Made by a program: the position numbers and the translations under genes. Positions 55,101-64,000 of a DNA stretch of 64,000 bases are shown piece after piece; positions within the stretch are counted from its first letter, which is position 1, and each line of letters opens with the position of its first letter. The notes below the pieces were generated by a model. It saw only the letters and a list, made by a program, of their open reading frames with translations. It was not told where the DNA came from and did no database searches. The stretch spans positions 107,394 to 171,393 of the forward strand of contig JACEEZ010016432.1 of NCBI GenBank assembly GCA_016584305.1. The letters run 5' to 3'. Source of the DNA: Chionoecetes opilio (lineage: Eukaryota > Arthropoda > Malacostraca > Decapoda > Majidae).

Positions 55101-55952
55101 AAGGATGTCTACATGTTTGTAGACAGTCAGGCTGCCTTATATGAACTATTATCTACCTCTCCCGCTGACTGTGATCTTGTAAATAAGTGTCTTGCTGCTG
55201 TACGTACCCTTGAGAGGACTGGTGCCAGGGCCATTTCACCTGGGTGCCTTCCCATGTGGGCATCCCACTTAACGAAAGGGCAGATTGCCTTGCCCGGCAA
55301 ACCCTTCAGGATGACTCAATGGACCCTGGCACGGAATACACTCATACCCATGTTAAAAGTAGTGTTCAACAGCATGTCATTAGTAGCATAGATCGTCAGC
55401 TTAGATACTGCTGTCGTAGCGGCAGCTCAAGTGGCCTCCACTATGTCCGTGTCTCCCACAACAGTGACTACACCTATGGGAGACACAGTGCAGCCCAGGA
55501 TGTTCTGGCAATGCGCCTCGGACTAGGTTATAAATATTACTGGGAGGTTAGTAACTCCCCCGCTGTCTCTTGTACATTGTGTGCCAAGCTAGGAGGTCAC
55601 ACACTGCATCATTACATCATGGACTGCCCCTGCATTGCAAAATTTAGGCCACAAGGCCACCATGACCTGCCCCAGACAATCTGCTGGTTTTTCAATCACC
55701 ATACACTCGCTGACATTCTACGAGAGTACCCTAAGTTCGCCCCAAGGTGGTGATGGTGTGTGTTATTGACTGTATGCATGAATATAAGTATACTACAACT
55801 TCCCCTCAGTGGAAGCCCTGATACCCATAACTTGTAACTCATTTTTATATATCTACACTGCCTGAGGGGAGGCCGGCAGGCACCGACCTCCTACCCTTGT
55901 TGTACGTACATCCAACAATAAACCATTCCATTCAATTCCATTCAATTCAATT
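52112..55952 (+). mobile_element. RNase H-type LINE, ORF2 only
   Basis: 3841 bp, flanked by the 11 bp duplication CATTCACTTGC (52101-52111, 55953-55963). 15 bases precede the ORF2 ATG. The 3' end has AATAAA (55917-55922) and TTCAA/ATTCC repeats. No ORF1. Confidence 0.9.
52127..55753 (+). pseudogene. LINE ORF2: endonuclease, reverse transcriptase, RNase H, Cys/His finger
   Basis: ATG at 52127 (MAAKTFRTLTWNINGLHS). TAG at 52202-52204, frameshift near 52430 after a G run, another near 52655, then a 902-codon open stretch from 52683 to 55391. Endonuclease: DIISLQEVG, GDFNARHKDLG, LSDHFALE. Reverse transcriptase: TAPGQDGLTYDLL, GTFRPISLISCVCKMME, FIDLRGAFDRAN, GTPQGGVLSPMLFN, IYADDILVQ. RNase H: VYCDGSVDGSKFGCGLF, SSTRAELYAILEAL, MFVDSQAALYEL; a frameshift near 55230 leads to FTWVPSHVGIPLNERADCLA. 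C-terminal finger CTLCAKLGGHTLHHYIMDC, stop at 55753. Related to but different from the minus-strand LINE at 45504. Confidence 0.9.
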
Positions 55953-56725
55953 CATTCACTTGCTGCATATGACTATCAGTCTATCAGTATATATGATATA
56001 CTGTTATCTTCGGAAATGTTTGTTCTATAATATTATCAAATAAAAAACAGTAAAACACGCTAAAGAAATGCCATTACGAGACTCAGAAGAAATATGCATG
56101 TATTTAATATTCACTTCAACTCTTCGCCATTTAAAACTTTGCGAGTCTACATTTACCATGAACTATACCAATAGAAGCGCAATTTTATTAGCTTTCCATT
56201 GATGTATTTCGTTTTCTGATAAATAAATTAGAACCATGCATAAATTAGCGTCAAATAAATAAATAAAATCATCAATCGGGTAATTTTCCCGATTGATGAT
56301 GTTATTTATTTAGTTAACGCTAATTTATGCATGGTGCTAATTCATTTATCAGAAAACGAAAGATATAAGTGAATACATAACATCATCAATCGGGAAAATT
56401 ACACGATTGATGATGTTATTTATTTAGTTAACGCTAATGTATGCATGGTGGTAATTCATTTATCAGAAAACTAAATATATCAATGGAAAGCTAATAAAAT
56501 TGCGCTTCTATTGATATGTTTCATGTTAAATGTTGACTCGCAAAGTTTTAAATGGCGAAGAGTTTAAGTGAATATTCTTTTCTCATATGCAGCAAGTGAA
56601 TGGGCCAGCAGACTGGTACAACACCTGCCGCACGGCGGCGCCACGGTCGGTGGATAACAAAAGTTGCATTGGAGGGACCGCGGGTGAGGTATCTTGTTGT
56701 AGTGTCTTTGGTTCAATCTTCGAAC

Positions 56726-57038
56726 TCGATAACAACATAACTAGCTACTATTATACTAAATTATACTATACTTTTTTTCGGGCGACGACGACGGCGGGAG
56801 GACACTCAGAACATAAACACTAGCTGGCGACTTTAGTGTAGGTCACCACTCGGTTGATATTTTGGTAATTTGTTAATTTATAGCCATACTATGACACAGA
56901 TGAAGACACAAAATGACACAGACTCTCCAGATAGCCCTTTCTAACTGTCCTGAAATCATGGATGTAGAAATGTAGTATTAACACCGCCACACGTCTGTAA
57001 ATTAAAAAAAAACTTTGTCCTGGCGACTTTAGCCGAAC
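56726..57038. other. Non-coding sequence
   Basis: Contains GGGCGACGACGACGGCGGG and two CTGGCGACTTTAG motifs (56824, 57020). No gene seen. Confidence 0.5.
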
Positions 57039-57400
57039 GAAGCCACCTGTAGGTCCGTCTAGCCACCTGTAGGTCCGTCTAGCCACCTGTAGGTCCGTCT
57101 AAGCCACCTGTAGGTCCGTCTAAGCCACCTGTAGGTCCGTCTAGCCACCTGTAGGTCCGTCTAGCCACCTGTAGGTCCGTCTAAGCCACCTGTAGGTCCG
57201 CCTAGCCACCTGTAGGTCCGTCTAGCCACCTGTAGGTCCGTCTAAGCCACCTGTATGTCCGTCTAAGCCACCTGTATGTCCGTCTAGCCACCTGTAGGTC
57301 CGTCTAGCCACCTGTAGGTCCGTCTAAGCCACCTGTAGGTCCGTCTAAGCCACCTATAGGTCCGTCTAGCCACCTGTAGGTCCGTCTAGCCACCTGTAGC
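57039..57400. repeat. 20/21 bp minisatellite, 17-18 units
   Basis: Units AGCCACCTGTAGGTCCGTCT with an optional extra A. Variants CGCCT, TATG and CTATA mark single units. On the minus strand the unit (GGACCTACAGGTGGCTTA) resembles the tail of the adjacent gene (GGACCTGCAGGTGGTTTA, with the stop codon). Confidence 0.95.
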
Positions 57401-57470
57401 ATATCCCTCTAACTTCTAAACCACAAGTAGAAAGAGTTAGGAGGAGGAGTAGGAGGAGGAGAATGAGGAG

Positions 57471-58375
57471 TTAAACCACCTGCAGGTCCCAGTTTTTGTT
57501 CCTCACACACTCATTGAAGCTGCTCACGTCTTCCTCACTCACATCCCACACGTCTAAGTGGCCGAGGAAGGCGATGCGAGGGCAATGGCTACACAGGGCC
57601 TCCGCGGCATCCAGGGTCAGGAGGCAGTTGGGCTGGTGGTAGAGGTTCGTCTTGTACTGGCACTCTGCCGTGAAGCGTGTAAGGGCGGGAAGGAGCGACG
57701 GCACGGTACACACTAACGCGTCGTCTAGCTCGTCCACCACATAATTACGATCGTCTGTCAGGGTTCAGGTAGCGAGGTGAGGTTTGGTGTCCCCGCCGCT
57801 AGGGTCTTCAAGGCGCAGTACTCGATGAAGCTGGAGCGTACTAGGGTTAAGGAGGTGAGGGTTGGGAGGCGTACCACTGACCCGTCGCTCTCCTGCCCAA
57901 CTTGGAAGGTGGAGTGGCGGAGGGTGAGTGTGTACAGCGGCGTGCGGGCCTTGGTGAGCGCCTGCAGCAGCGGCCATGCGACGACGAACTCCAGGCTGAT
58001 GTCCAGGTGACGGAGGGTTTTGAACTGCCGCGCTGTCAGGTGGAAGTCCGGCATGGCTAGGCTGAGGGAGGTGATGGCGGGGAAGGCTTGCAGGACAGCG
58101 GCGGTGACGGGCGGCGACGTGATGAGCTCCAGGGCGGTGGTGCGAGGGGCGAGGCGGGTCAGGTGGTGGGCGTGAGGCAGTGGGCGGCGGTTGTAGGTGT
58201 CGATGTCGCTGAGGTGGGTGAGAGCGAGGCTGGGGTGGTCCTGGGGTAGCCGGTGCAGACACAGCAGCAAGGGCGCACCGGTAATGCGCTGCAGGCCAGG
58301 CAGGGCGGCGAGGGTCCGGGTGACGTGCGCGGCCAGACTGCCGTCCTCGTCATCCAGGCGCGGCAGCACCAGCCT
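57471..58375 (-). CDS. Leucine-rich-repeat protein, last exon, one frameshift
   Basis: Probably a host gene. A splice acceptor CTGCTGCAG lies just upstream (58376-58377); the frame starts RLVLPRLDDEDGSLAAHV. It contains repeated L-x-x-L motifs at 25-30 residue spacing (LAALPGLQRI, LALTHLSDID, FPAITSLSLAMPDF, FKTLRHLDISLEF, LPTLTSLTLVRSSF, TPNLTSL) typical of LRR proteins of the F-box/RNI type. At about 57757 the frame shifts; the next frame (57755-57471) reads DDRNYVVDELDDALVCTV, ALCSHCPRIAFLGHLDVWDV and ends NWDLQVV. This may be a sequencing error or a pseudogene. Upstream exons are not seen. GC-rich coding bias, unlike the AT-rich surroundings. Function unknown; protein-interaction scaffolding is typical of LRRs. 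Confidence 0.65.
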
Positions 58376-58389
58376 CTGCAGCAGCGGTT

Positions 58390-58780
58390 GTCACTTTTTG
58401 CATTAAGTCAGCCGATTTTTCAGCAATCAAAATCTGAAAACTCCCCGAGCTACCAAAACGCTACTCACGACCAGCTGACGACGCACCACGGCTCGGTGAC
58501 GTCACCTGAGGAGGCCTCCCAGACCGGCGGTAATACAAATACACGTAAACTCAGAAGAAAAAAAAAATACTTGAAGAATTTTGGGTGTTTCTGATATTTT
58601 TTTTTGCGATATGGCATATACTTGCATCCTTTATGGGTGCAGCAAGAAAACTGTACCTTTCCAGAGAGCTTAGCACCCGTTTCCGACCAATACGGCCACG
58701 ATATATTTGTGGAGAAGCTGTGTGCGCCGGGGAGAGGCAGGCTGTGATGCAGTTTGCTCCCCTCCCTTTGTCCAAATTGT
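58390..58780 (+). repeat. Duplicated THAP promoter block, left copy
   Basis: Matches 63450-63800: GTCACTTTTTGCAT, AATCAAAATCTG, GGCTCGGTGACGT, TTGAAGA-TTTTGGGTGTTT and the first THAP codons. Both copies begin at the same base, GTCACTTTTTGC. Confidence 0.85.
58611..58780 (+). pseudogene. THAP-domain pseudogene fragment
   Basis: ATG at 58611 reads AYTCILYGCSKKTVPFQRA, then TAG (58671-58673), then HPFPTNT and, further on, WRSCVRR, corresponding to KFPTDTKT and WKRFVRR of the gene at 63678. The rest of the domain is absent. Confidence 0.75.
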
Positions 58781-58784
58781 AGCT

Positions 58785-60000
58785 TCCTTATCTTCTGATG
58801 TTCTTATGGCAAATACTATATATAGACATACAGCCTCTTATAGCTTCCTCATGTTCGGATGTTCTTATGGCAAATACGATATACATACATACAGCCTCTT
58901 ATAGCTTCCTTATGTTCTTATGGCAAATACTATATATAGCAGAGCTGGGATTCGGTAGATTTTTTCTACCGGCGGTATCGGTATTCGGTAGATGAAAACG
59001 GGCCATTCGGTTCGGTATTGCGGTAGATTTCCAAAAAATATACCGACTGCTTCGGTATTTCGGTATTTCGGTTCGGTAGATTTAAAAAAATGACTATTAG
59101 TATAAAATTTGCTAACAAGAGTAGCAAAAGCATATCAGTTAGGTAACTAGATTAACTACAATACATCTACATTGATTCCGAAAAAACTCATTTATAATTA
59201 ACTATAACATTGGTACATTCATTTGAAAGTATTTGCTATTTGCCTTGGTTACTGTTCCATATATCATCGATATATCATTATATGGCACACATTTTCAACG
59301 TATTTTTTTTTAGCCACACTCCAGTGACACTCGTGTTGTGCCATATATTGCACAGGCAAACTATATCTATTATTTTCTTACAAAACTGCCATAGACATTC
59401 AAAGAAGTTATATAACAATAGACTAATGTTAGTTGTACGCTGTATAATTTTTACTCACCTCAAAGTATGATAGTAATTCGGTAGTAGCGTTCTAAATGTG
59501 GAGCTCCGCAACAGAACCAACCGGTCCCGAATCCATCAGCTGACTGACTAAGTAAACAAATTGTGGTGCCATCTATTGGCGTATTTTTCCAACTTCAATT
59601 CAATTCTACCGAAGAAATTCGTTCGGTAGATCCATTCGGTATCGGTATCGGTATCGGTAGAGGTTTGGTACCGAAGATTCGGTAGCGGTAGATAAATCTA
59701 CCGCCGGTAGTACCGAAATACCGAAATACCGAATTTCATTCGGTAGTCCCAGCTCTGAATTATATAGACATACAGTCTCTTATAGCTTCCTTATGTCCTT
59801 ATGTTCTTATGGCAAATACGATATAATATTAGACATACAGCCTCTTATAGCTTACTTATGTTCTGATGTTCTTATGGCAAATACTATATACAGACATACA
59901 GCCTCTTATAGCTTCCTTATGTTCATATGTTCTTATGGCAAATACGATATATAGACATACAGCCTCTTATAGCTTCCTAATGTTCTTATGGCAAATACTA
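58785..60000. repeat. ~60 bp minisatellite split by a MITE
   Basis: Units TTCTTATGGCAAATACTATA, TATAGACATACAGCCTCTTA, TAGCTTCCTTATG at 58785-58939 and 59758-60000. Unit contains the inverse of AACATAAGGAAGCTA seen at 45030 and 51323. Confidence 0.9.
58940..59757. mobile_element. hAT MITE, CAGAGCTGGGA termini
   Basis: 818 bp; inverted ends CAGAGCTGGGA / TCCCAGCTCTG. Both ends carry arrays of TTCGGTA/TACCGAA motifs. Termini like those of 42468-43574. Flanks are AT-rich and no exact 8 bp duplication can be fixed. No coding. Confidence 0.8.
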
Positions 60001-60296
60001 CAGACACAAGGATTGATAGAAATACAAGTGGAATGGACCGGTAGACACTTATGATCTGTTTATTTCATGGTTACATAATAATGGTTTCTATCAACATCCT
60101 AACACATCACATTGCAAGGAAGTAAAGGGGGGGGGGGGGCTGACGTACCCTAGCTCGCCTCATAGTGGACGGCGGTGGCTTACTACACACTGCCCTCGCC
60201 GCCCCGAACATACCTACACACCAAAGTATATAAACATCTGCCACATAAGGAAGGGAGAAGGGACGGAGGAAAGAGTGTGTGTATGACGGTGTAGTA
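60001..60296. other. Non-coding sequence
   Basis: A G run at 60128-60140 and CGGCGGTGGC nearby. No gene seen. Confidence 0.5.
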
Positions 60297-60300
60297 TTAA

Positions 60301-60602
60301 CCCCTTCACGCCCAGATCAAATAATAATAACACTGATGCCATAGTATATTTAGACTCTTATAAGGAACAGTACACGGGATTAGTTTTTGATACATTAATC
60401 CCTTCATGCTCAAATCTTTCCTTTGCTTTAAAAAATCGTCTGTTGTTACCCATAAAATTACGAAAAGTCACTGAATATACCAAATTATTTACTCGACAAG
60501 GGTACTAAACAGGTCATAGCTATAAAATATTGCGTATATTCACTAAAAATCGTCTAATGGTGGTTATATTACAATGGAAATTACGTTCTGGGCCTCAAGG
60601 GG
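60301..60602. mobile_element. piggyBac-like TTAA MITE (copy 1)
   Basis: Starts after TTAA with CCCCTTCACGCCCAGA and ends CTGGGCCTCAAGGGG, followed by mutated TTTA. It contains a second start-like ATTAATCCCTTCATGCTCAAA near 60395. About 300 bp. Confidence 0.7.
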
Positions 60603-60853
60603 TTTAGTGTATGAGTTAGATATAGGGATTAACAATGCATGAATGATGAGGTTACACTTATGAGTAAACAGATAGGGTCAATAGGGTGATATTGGATAGG
60701 GAAGATAGGGTGAAGGCTAGGATAGGAGCTTTATAAAACACACACAAACACACACACAGATACTGGAGATGAGTGTAGGCTATTAACAAAGGATATAGTG
60801 TAGGAGGTAAACACACACACTAATTTATGTGAAGTAAATAATATATGTGTACA
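60603..60853. other. Non-coding sequence
   Basis: AGGGTGATATTGGATAGGG-type repeats near 60670-60720 and (CA)n near 60740. No gene. Confidence 0.5.
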
Positions 60854-61249
60854 GTCTATTTTTTTTATTATGGTCAAAATGCAGTAAGGAAGCCACGCCC
60901 CCTGCCTCCCCTTCTATTCTACGGGGCAGCTGATTGGTGCATTCCTCGTATCATCACTACGAATCACAATATCTTCACTACTTAATCACTGCCATTCACA
61001 ATATCTTCACTACTTAACAGCGCGTGACCACTGGACAGAGCACAATCTTCACTACAAAGGGTGACCAAATAAAAAATCCCTCTGTACTGAAGATTGCTGT
61101 CCAGTGGTCACGCGCTGTTAAGTAGTGAAGATATTGTGATTGGTAGTGATGATACGAGGAATGCACCAATCAGCTGCCCCGTATAATAGAAGGGGAGGCA
61201 GAGGGCGTGGCTTCCTGACTGCATTTTGACCATAATAAAAAAAATAGAC
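60854..61249. mobile_element. Foldback MITE
   Basis: 396 bp nearly perfect palindrome with ends GTCTATTTTTTTTATTATGG and TACA at both borders (60850-60853, 61250-61253). The left arm holds an extra tandem copy of CACAATATCTTCACTACTTA. Confidence 0.88.
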
Positions 61250-61253
61250 TACA

Positions 61254-61552
61254 GTTTGTGAATTAAGGAGACACCAAAATATGCGATGGATCTAAAAACA
61301 CTAATATAATTTAATGGGGACTAGATACAAAGGTTTACATGGCTGACTGACTGACTGACTGACTGACTGATGCTTGGACATGAGAAGGGGGGGAGGGGGT
61401 AGAGGTGTAGGAGTAGCAATAAAGGGAGTATTACATTAGTATAAAATTACATTACTACTGCCTCTGACTGACTGACTGACTGACTGACTGACTGACTGAT
61501 GTTGTGTCACTTGCTTCACTAACAAACTATTAACTATTCACTGTAATTTTAA
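61254..61552. repeat. (GACT)n microsatellites in non-coding DNA
   Basis: TGAC repeats at 61343-61370 and 61464-61500, separated by G-rich sequence. No gene. Confidence 0.85.
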
Positions 61553-61755
61553 CCCCTTCACGCCCAGATCTTTCCTTTGCTATATAAAATCGTCTGTTGT
61601 TAGCCATAAAGTTACGAAAAATAACTGAATATACCACATTTGCTAGTGGACAAGGATACTAAACAGGTCATAGCTATAAAATATTGCTTATAGTCACTAA
61701 AATCTTCTTATGGTACCCAAATTACAATGGAAATTACGTTCTGGGTCTCAAGGGG
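61553..61755. mobile_element. piggyBac-like TTAA MITE (copy 2)
   Basis: 203 bp between TTAA at 61549-61552 and 61756-61759; ends CCCCTTCACGCCCAGA and TCTGGGTCTCAAGGGG. Internal sequence matches the right two thirds of copy 1. Confidence 0.85.
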
Positions 61756-61759
61756 TTAA

Positions 61760-62065
61760 ACTTGAACAACTTATATAATGATACAATTAACATCTGAGCT
61801 TACAACTAAATATAGGTTTTTTATGTCATTAAATAAATCTAGGCTTATTTTTAGCATTATAATAACTAACATAGCTTTTTTCTCTCTCCTATGACGAAAA
61901 TATGAACTAACACATTATTTTTTCTTTCTCCGATGGTGAAAATAGTGGATTAGTATCATTGCTATGACTCTATCATAAGATTTGTACATAAGCCGTAAGC
62001 AAGTGACACACAGACAGACAGACACACACCGAATAGTCAGCATTTAAATTTATTATAATATCCCT
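61760..62065. other. AT-rich non-coding sequence
   Basis: No ORF or motif recognised. Confidence 0.5.
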
Positions 62066-62240
<175 letters not shown>

Positions 62241-62325
62241 GTTCCCCAGCTATTAAAAAGACTCTTTAAAATAAGGAAGAGGAGGAGGAAGAGGAAGAAA
62301 TATATCAACATGTAACTATGAAATG

Positions 62326-62357
<32 letters not shown>

Positions 62358-63042
62358 GAATAATAATAATATAGATACATCAACAAAAACTAATAATAAT
62401 AATCGCCATCAATGAGACAGTTCGTCAATTCGCACAAACGTACAAAACAACAAATAAAACAGACAAACGGACACAAAAACGGGATAATAGTACGAAACGG
62501 TGAATTATTTAGCAGCAGCGGTGATACTAAAACGCACACACGTAAGCCCCTTAGCTATGAGTCACACACACACACACCAGCACTAAAAACGGTATACAGT
62601 AAATACTCTAGCAAAAAAAAAAAAAGGTATTTCAGTTATAATATATACAGGGACATTATATAGGTGCTGCCCGAGGGGGAGAAGGGAGCACCGACCCCCC
62701 TCATACACTCATTTCTGACCCCCCTTTCCTCCGCCCCCCCCCCGCCCCCCAAATCTCATTAATTAAACAGTGAAATATACAAAGTTTGGAATGGAAAGGG
62801 GGGAGAAAGGGGGATTTATCGATGGGGGGTGGGGGAAAGGGGGAGATTTATGGGTAGAGGGGGAGGGGGAGGATTACTATTCCCTCCTATATGAGATTAA
62901 TAAAAAAAATGTATTTCTCAGTTAAATCAGAAACACATACACACAACACAACAGTTATAAAAAGTTTTTTTTAGGGAGGAAAAGGTAGGTTTTTAGTGTA
63001 TTTTAGGGTGGGAAAGTAAGAATTTAAGGGTATTTAGGGAGG
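62241..63042. other. AT/G-rich non-coding sequence
   Basis: A run of about 26 at 62332-62357, C runs near 62740, G-rich GGGGGAGATT repeats near 62800-62870. No gene. Confidence 0.6.
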
Positions 63043-63207
63043 ACACACACACACACACACACACCTCTGCCCTTTAATCTGTATCACATTAAAAAACTTA
63101 CTCATTTACACTTCACAGCCAAGGAAGGGATGGCAGTGTATTCCACCTTCACGCCAGGCAGGGTGTGGGTGTGGGTGTGTGTGTGTGTGTGTGTGGTAGT
63201 GGGAAGT

Positions 63208-63250
<43 letters not shown>
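63043..63250. repeat. (CA)n then (TG)n microsatellites
   Basis: (CA)n at 63043-63062 and two (TG)n runs at 63164-63195 and 63209-63250, an inverted dinucleotide arrangement. Confidence 0.92.
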
Positions 63251-63252
<2 letters not shown>

Positions 63253-63449
63253 AGGGGAGAGGGAAGGGGAACAGTCACCACAAGAACACACAAATCTTAA
63301 CACCACTTGTTCGCCCCTGGAACAGCTGGAGGGCAGGGGCGACAAGGCGAAATTGGGGTGTGGTGTTAAAGTAGTCGTCCAGACCATTTCATCATTCCTG
63401 ATTTAATGCAATCAAATCATAGCCATTAACGAGTATATCAACAATACGT
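63251..63449. other. Non-coding sequence
   Basis: No gene seen. Confidence 0.5.
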
Positions 63450-63677
63450 CGTCACTTTTTGCATCCAGTCAGCCGCTTTTAAATAATCCGCAATCAAAAT
63501 CTGCAAAATCCCCGAGTTCTCAAAATACTCCAGACGATGCGGCCAACTCAAGATCAGGCTCGGTGACGTAGGAATAGGGAAAGCTCTCCCGCCCGCAGAT
63601 TCAGAGGGATGTAAACACAGGAGATATATATAGTACTTGAAGATTTTTGGGTGTTTCTGATTGATTTATTTTGCGAT
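63450..63677 (+). promoter_or_regulatory. THAP gene 5' region (right copy of duplicated block)
   Basis: Upstream 228 bases shared with 58390-58610. CRE-like CGGTGACGTAGG near 63562 and GATATATATAGT near 63622 are possible promoter elements; both are conserved or partly conserved in the other copy. Confidence 0.45.
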
Positions 63678-64000
63678 ATGCCAGATTCATGCATCCTTTA
63701 TGGGTGCAGCAAGACAGCTGTGCCTTTCGAGAGAAGTTTGCACAAGTTTCCTACTGATACCAAAACGTTAAATGTATGGAAGAGGTTTGTGCGGCGGACA
63801 AGATCAAATTGTAAAGGGAAGTTGACATTTGCAAGGATTTGTAGTGATCACTTCCAGCGGGATTGCTACAGCAACTGGATGAAAGTGTCTATGAGGAATG
63901 TAGCGAAATTGGATTTGAAGGATAAGTTCCAGGTCCCGACAATCTACCCGGAGGGCACCTGCTCCACTCTGCTTCGACCAAAACAAGAGCTAGAGAACTT
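63678..64000 (+). CDS. THAP-domain protein, N-terminus (runs off the window)
   Basis: ATG at 63678, 107 codons open to the edge. Residues 1-90 form a THAP C2CH zinc finger: Cys5, Cys10, Cys55 and His58, with the conserved AVPF, HKFPTD and Trp34 between them (CILYGCSKT, WKRFVRR, ARICSDHF). THAP domains bind DNA; they occur in nuclear regulators and in P-element-like transposases. The remainder lies outside the window, so the two cannot be told apart. The start is supported by the shared ATG of the fragment at 58611 and by the THAP fold beginning within five residues. Confidence 0.82.
   Translation, partial: MPDSCILYGCSKTAVPFERSLHKFPTDTKTLNVWKRFVRRTRSNCKGKLTFARICSDHFQRDCYSNWMKVSMRNVAKLDLKDKFQVPTIYPEGTCSTLLRPKQELEN

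Larger units (their letters stand above)
51985..56725. mobile_element. Foldback element split by a LINE
   Basis: Left arm 51985-52111 plus 55964-56280; right arm 56290-56725 is its inverted copy (GTTCAAT, CAACAAGATACCTCAC, CAGTCTGCTGGCCCATTCAC). Centre near 56285 reads ATCATCAATCGGG inverted. Arms of about 440 bp. The right arm holds an additional inverted/direct segment (56330-56470). A LINE separates the two left-arm pieces. Confidence 0.8.

Noticed and set aside
57039..57400. CRISPR-like array
   Set aside because: Units are contiguous without unique spacers, and the context is eukaryotic.

Overview
The window is eukaryotic, repeat-dense nuclear DNA. Very long microsatellites, many nested LINEs and hAT, Tc1/mariner and foldback elements, RTE and CR1-like retrotransposons, and C2H2 and THAP zinc-finger genes together suggest an arthropod, most likely a decapod crustacean. 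The species is inference. There are no operons, rRNA or tRNA genes, or CRISPR arrays.

Layout. Positions 1-3357 hold two dead LINE fragments joined tail to middle. Positions 3361 to about 42450 are a tandem segmental duplication. A unit starts with a conserved block (A copies at 3361, 19380, 30270, 41493), then a spacer, an intronless-looking C2H2 zinc-finger gene on the minus strand (5829-6845, 25898-26506, 40108-41208), its upstream region, CT- and GGAA-rich DNA, a CR1-like LINE tail, and a spacer with CCAAT boxes. The copies have since taken different insertions. Unit 1 took a CR1-like LINE that itself carries a Tigger, a hAT-like transposon and a MITE. Unit 2 took a MITE, a LINE with two tandem MITEs, and an RTE. 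Unit 3 took a hAT with a nested unclassified transposon, a second hAT holding a TRIM-like LTR element and a hAT MITE, and a candidate 1.6 kb solo LTR. Because units lacking an insertion show the empty site, many boundaries and target-site duplications can be read directly.

Positions 42451-56725 hold an internally deleted hAT, a 1 kb GA/TC palindrome, a nearly full-length two-ORF LINE with RNase H (minus), and a foldback element split by a second RNase H-type LINE (plus). Positions 57039-64000 look most like host sequence: a leucine-rich-repeat gene (minus, one frameshift) with a minisatellite at its tail, a broken THAP copy, several small MITEs, and the start of an open THAP gene that runs off the window.

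The most notable biology is the zinc-finger array. Finger frameworks are almost identical, while variation sits at the helix positions that contact DNA (-1, 2, 3, 6), and finger number differs (12, 7, 13). This is the signature of fast-evolving DNA-binding arrays, here inside transposon-rich DNA. The second is a 1351 bp transposon (31489-32839) with CACTGGGGAACAA termini and an apparent 4 bp target duplication, coding for a protein that I cannot place in a named transposase superfamily. All retrotransposon and transposon genes seen here carry stops, frameshifts or truncations.
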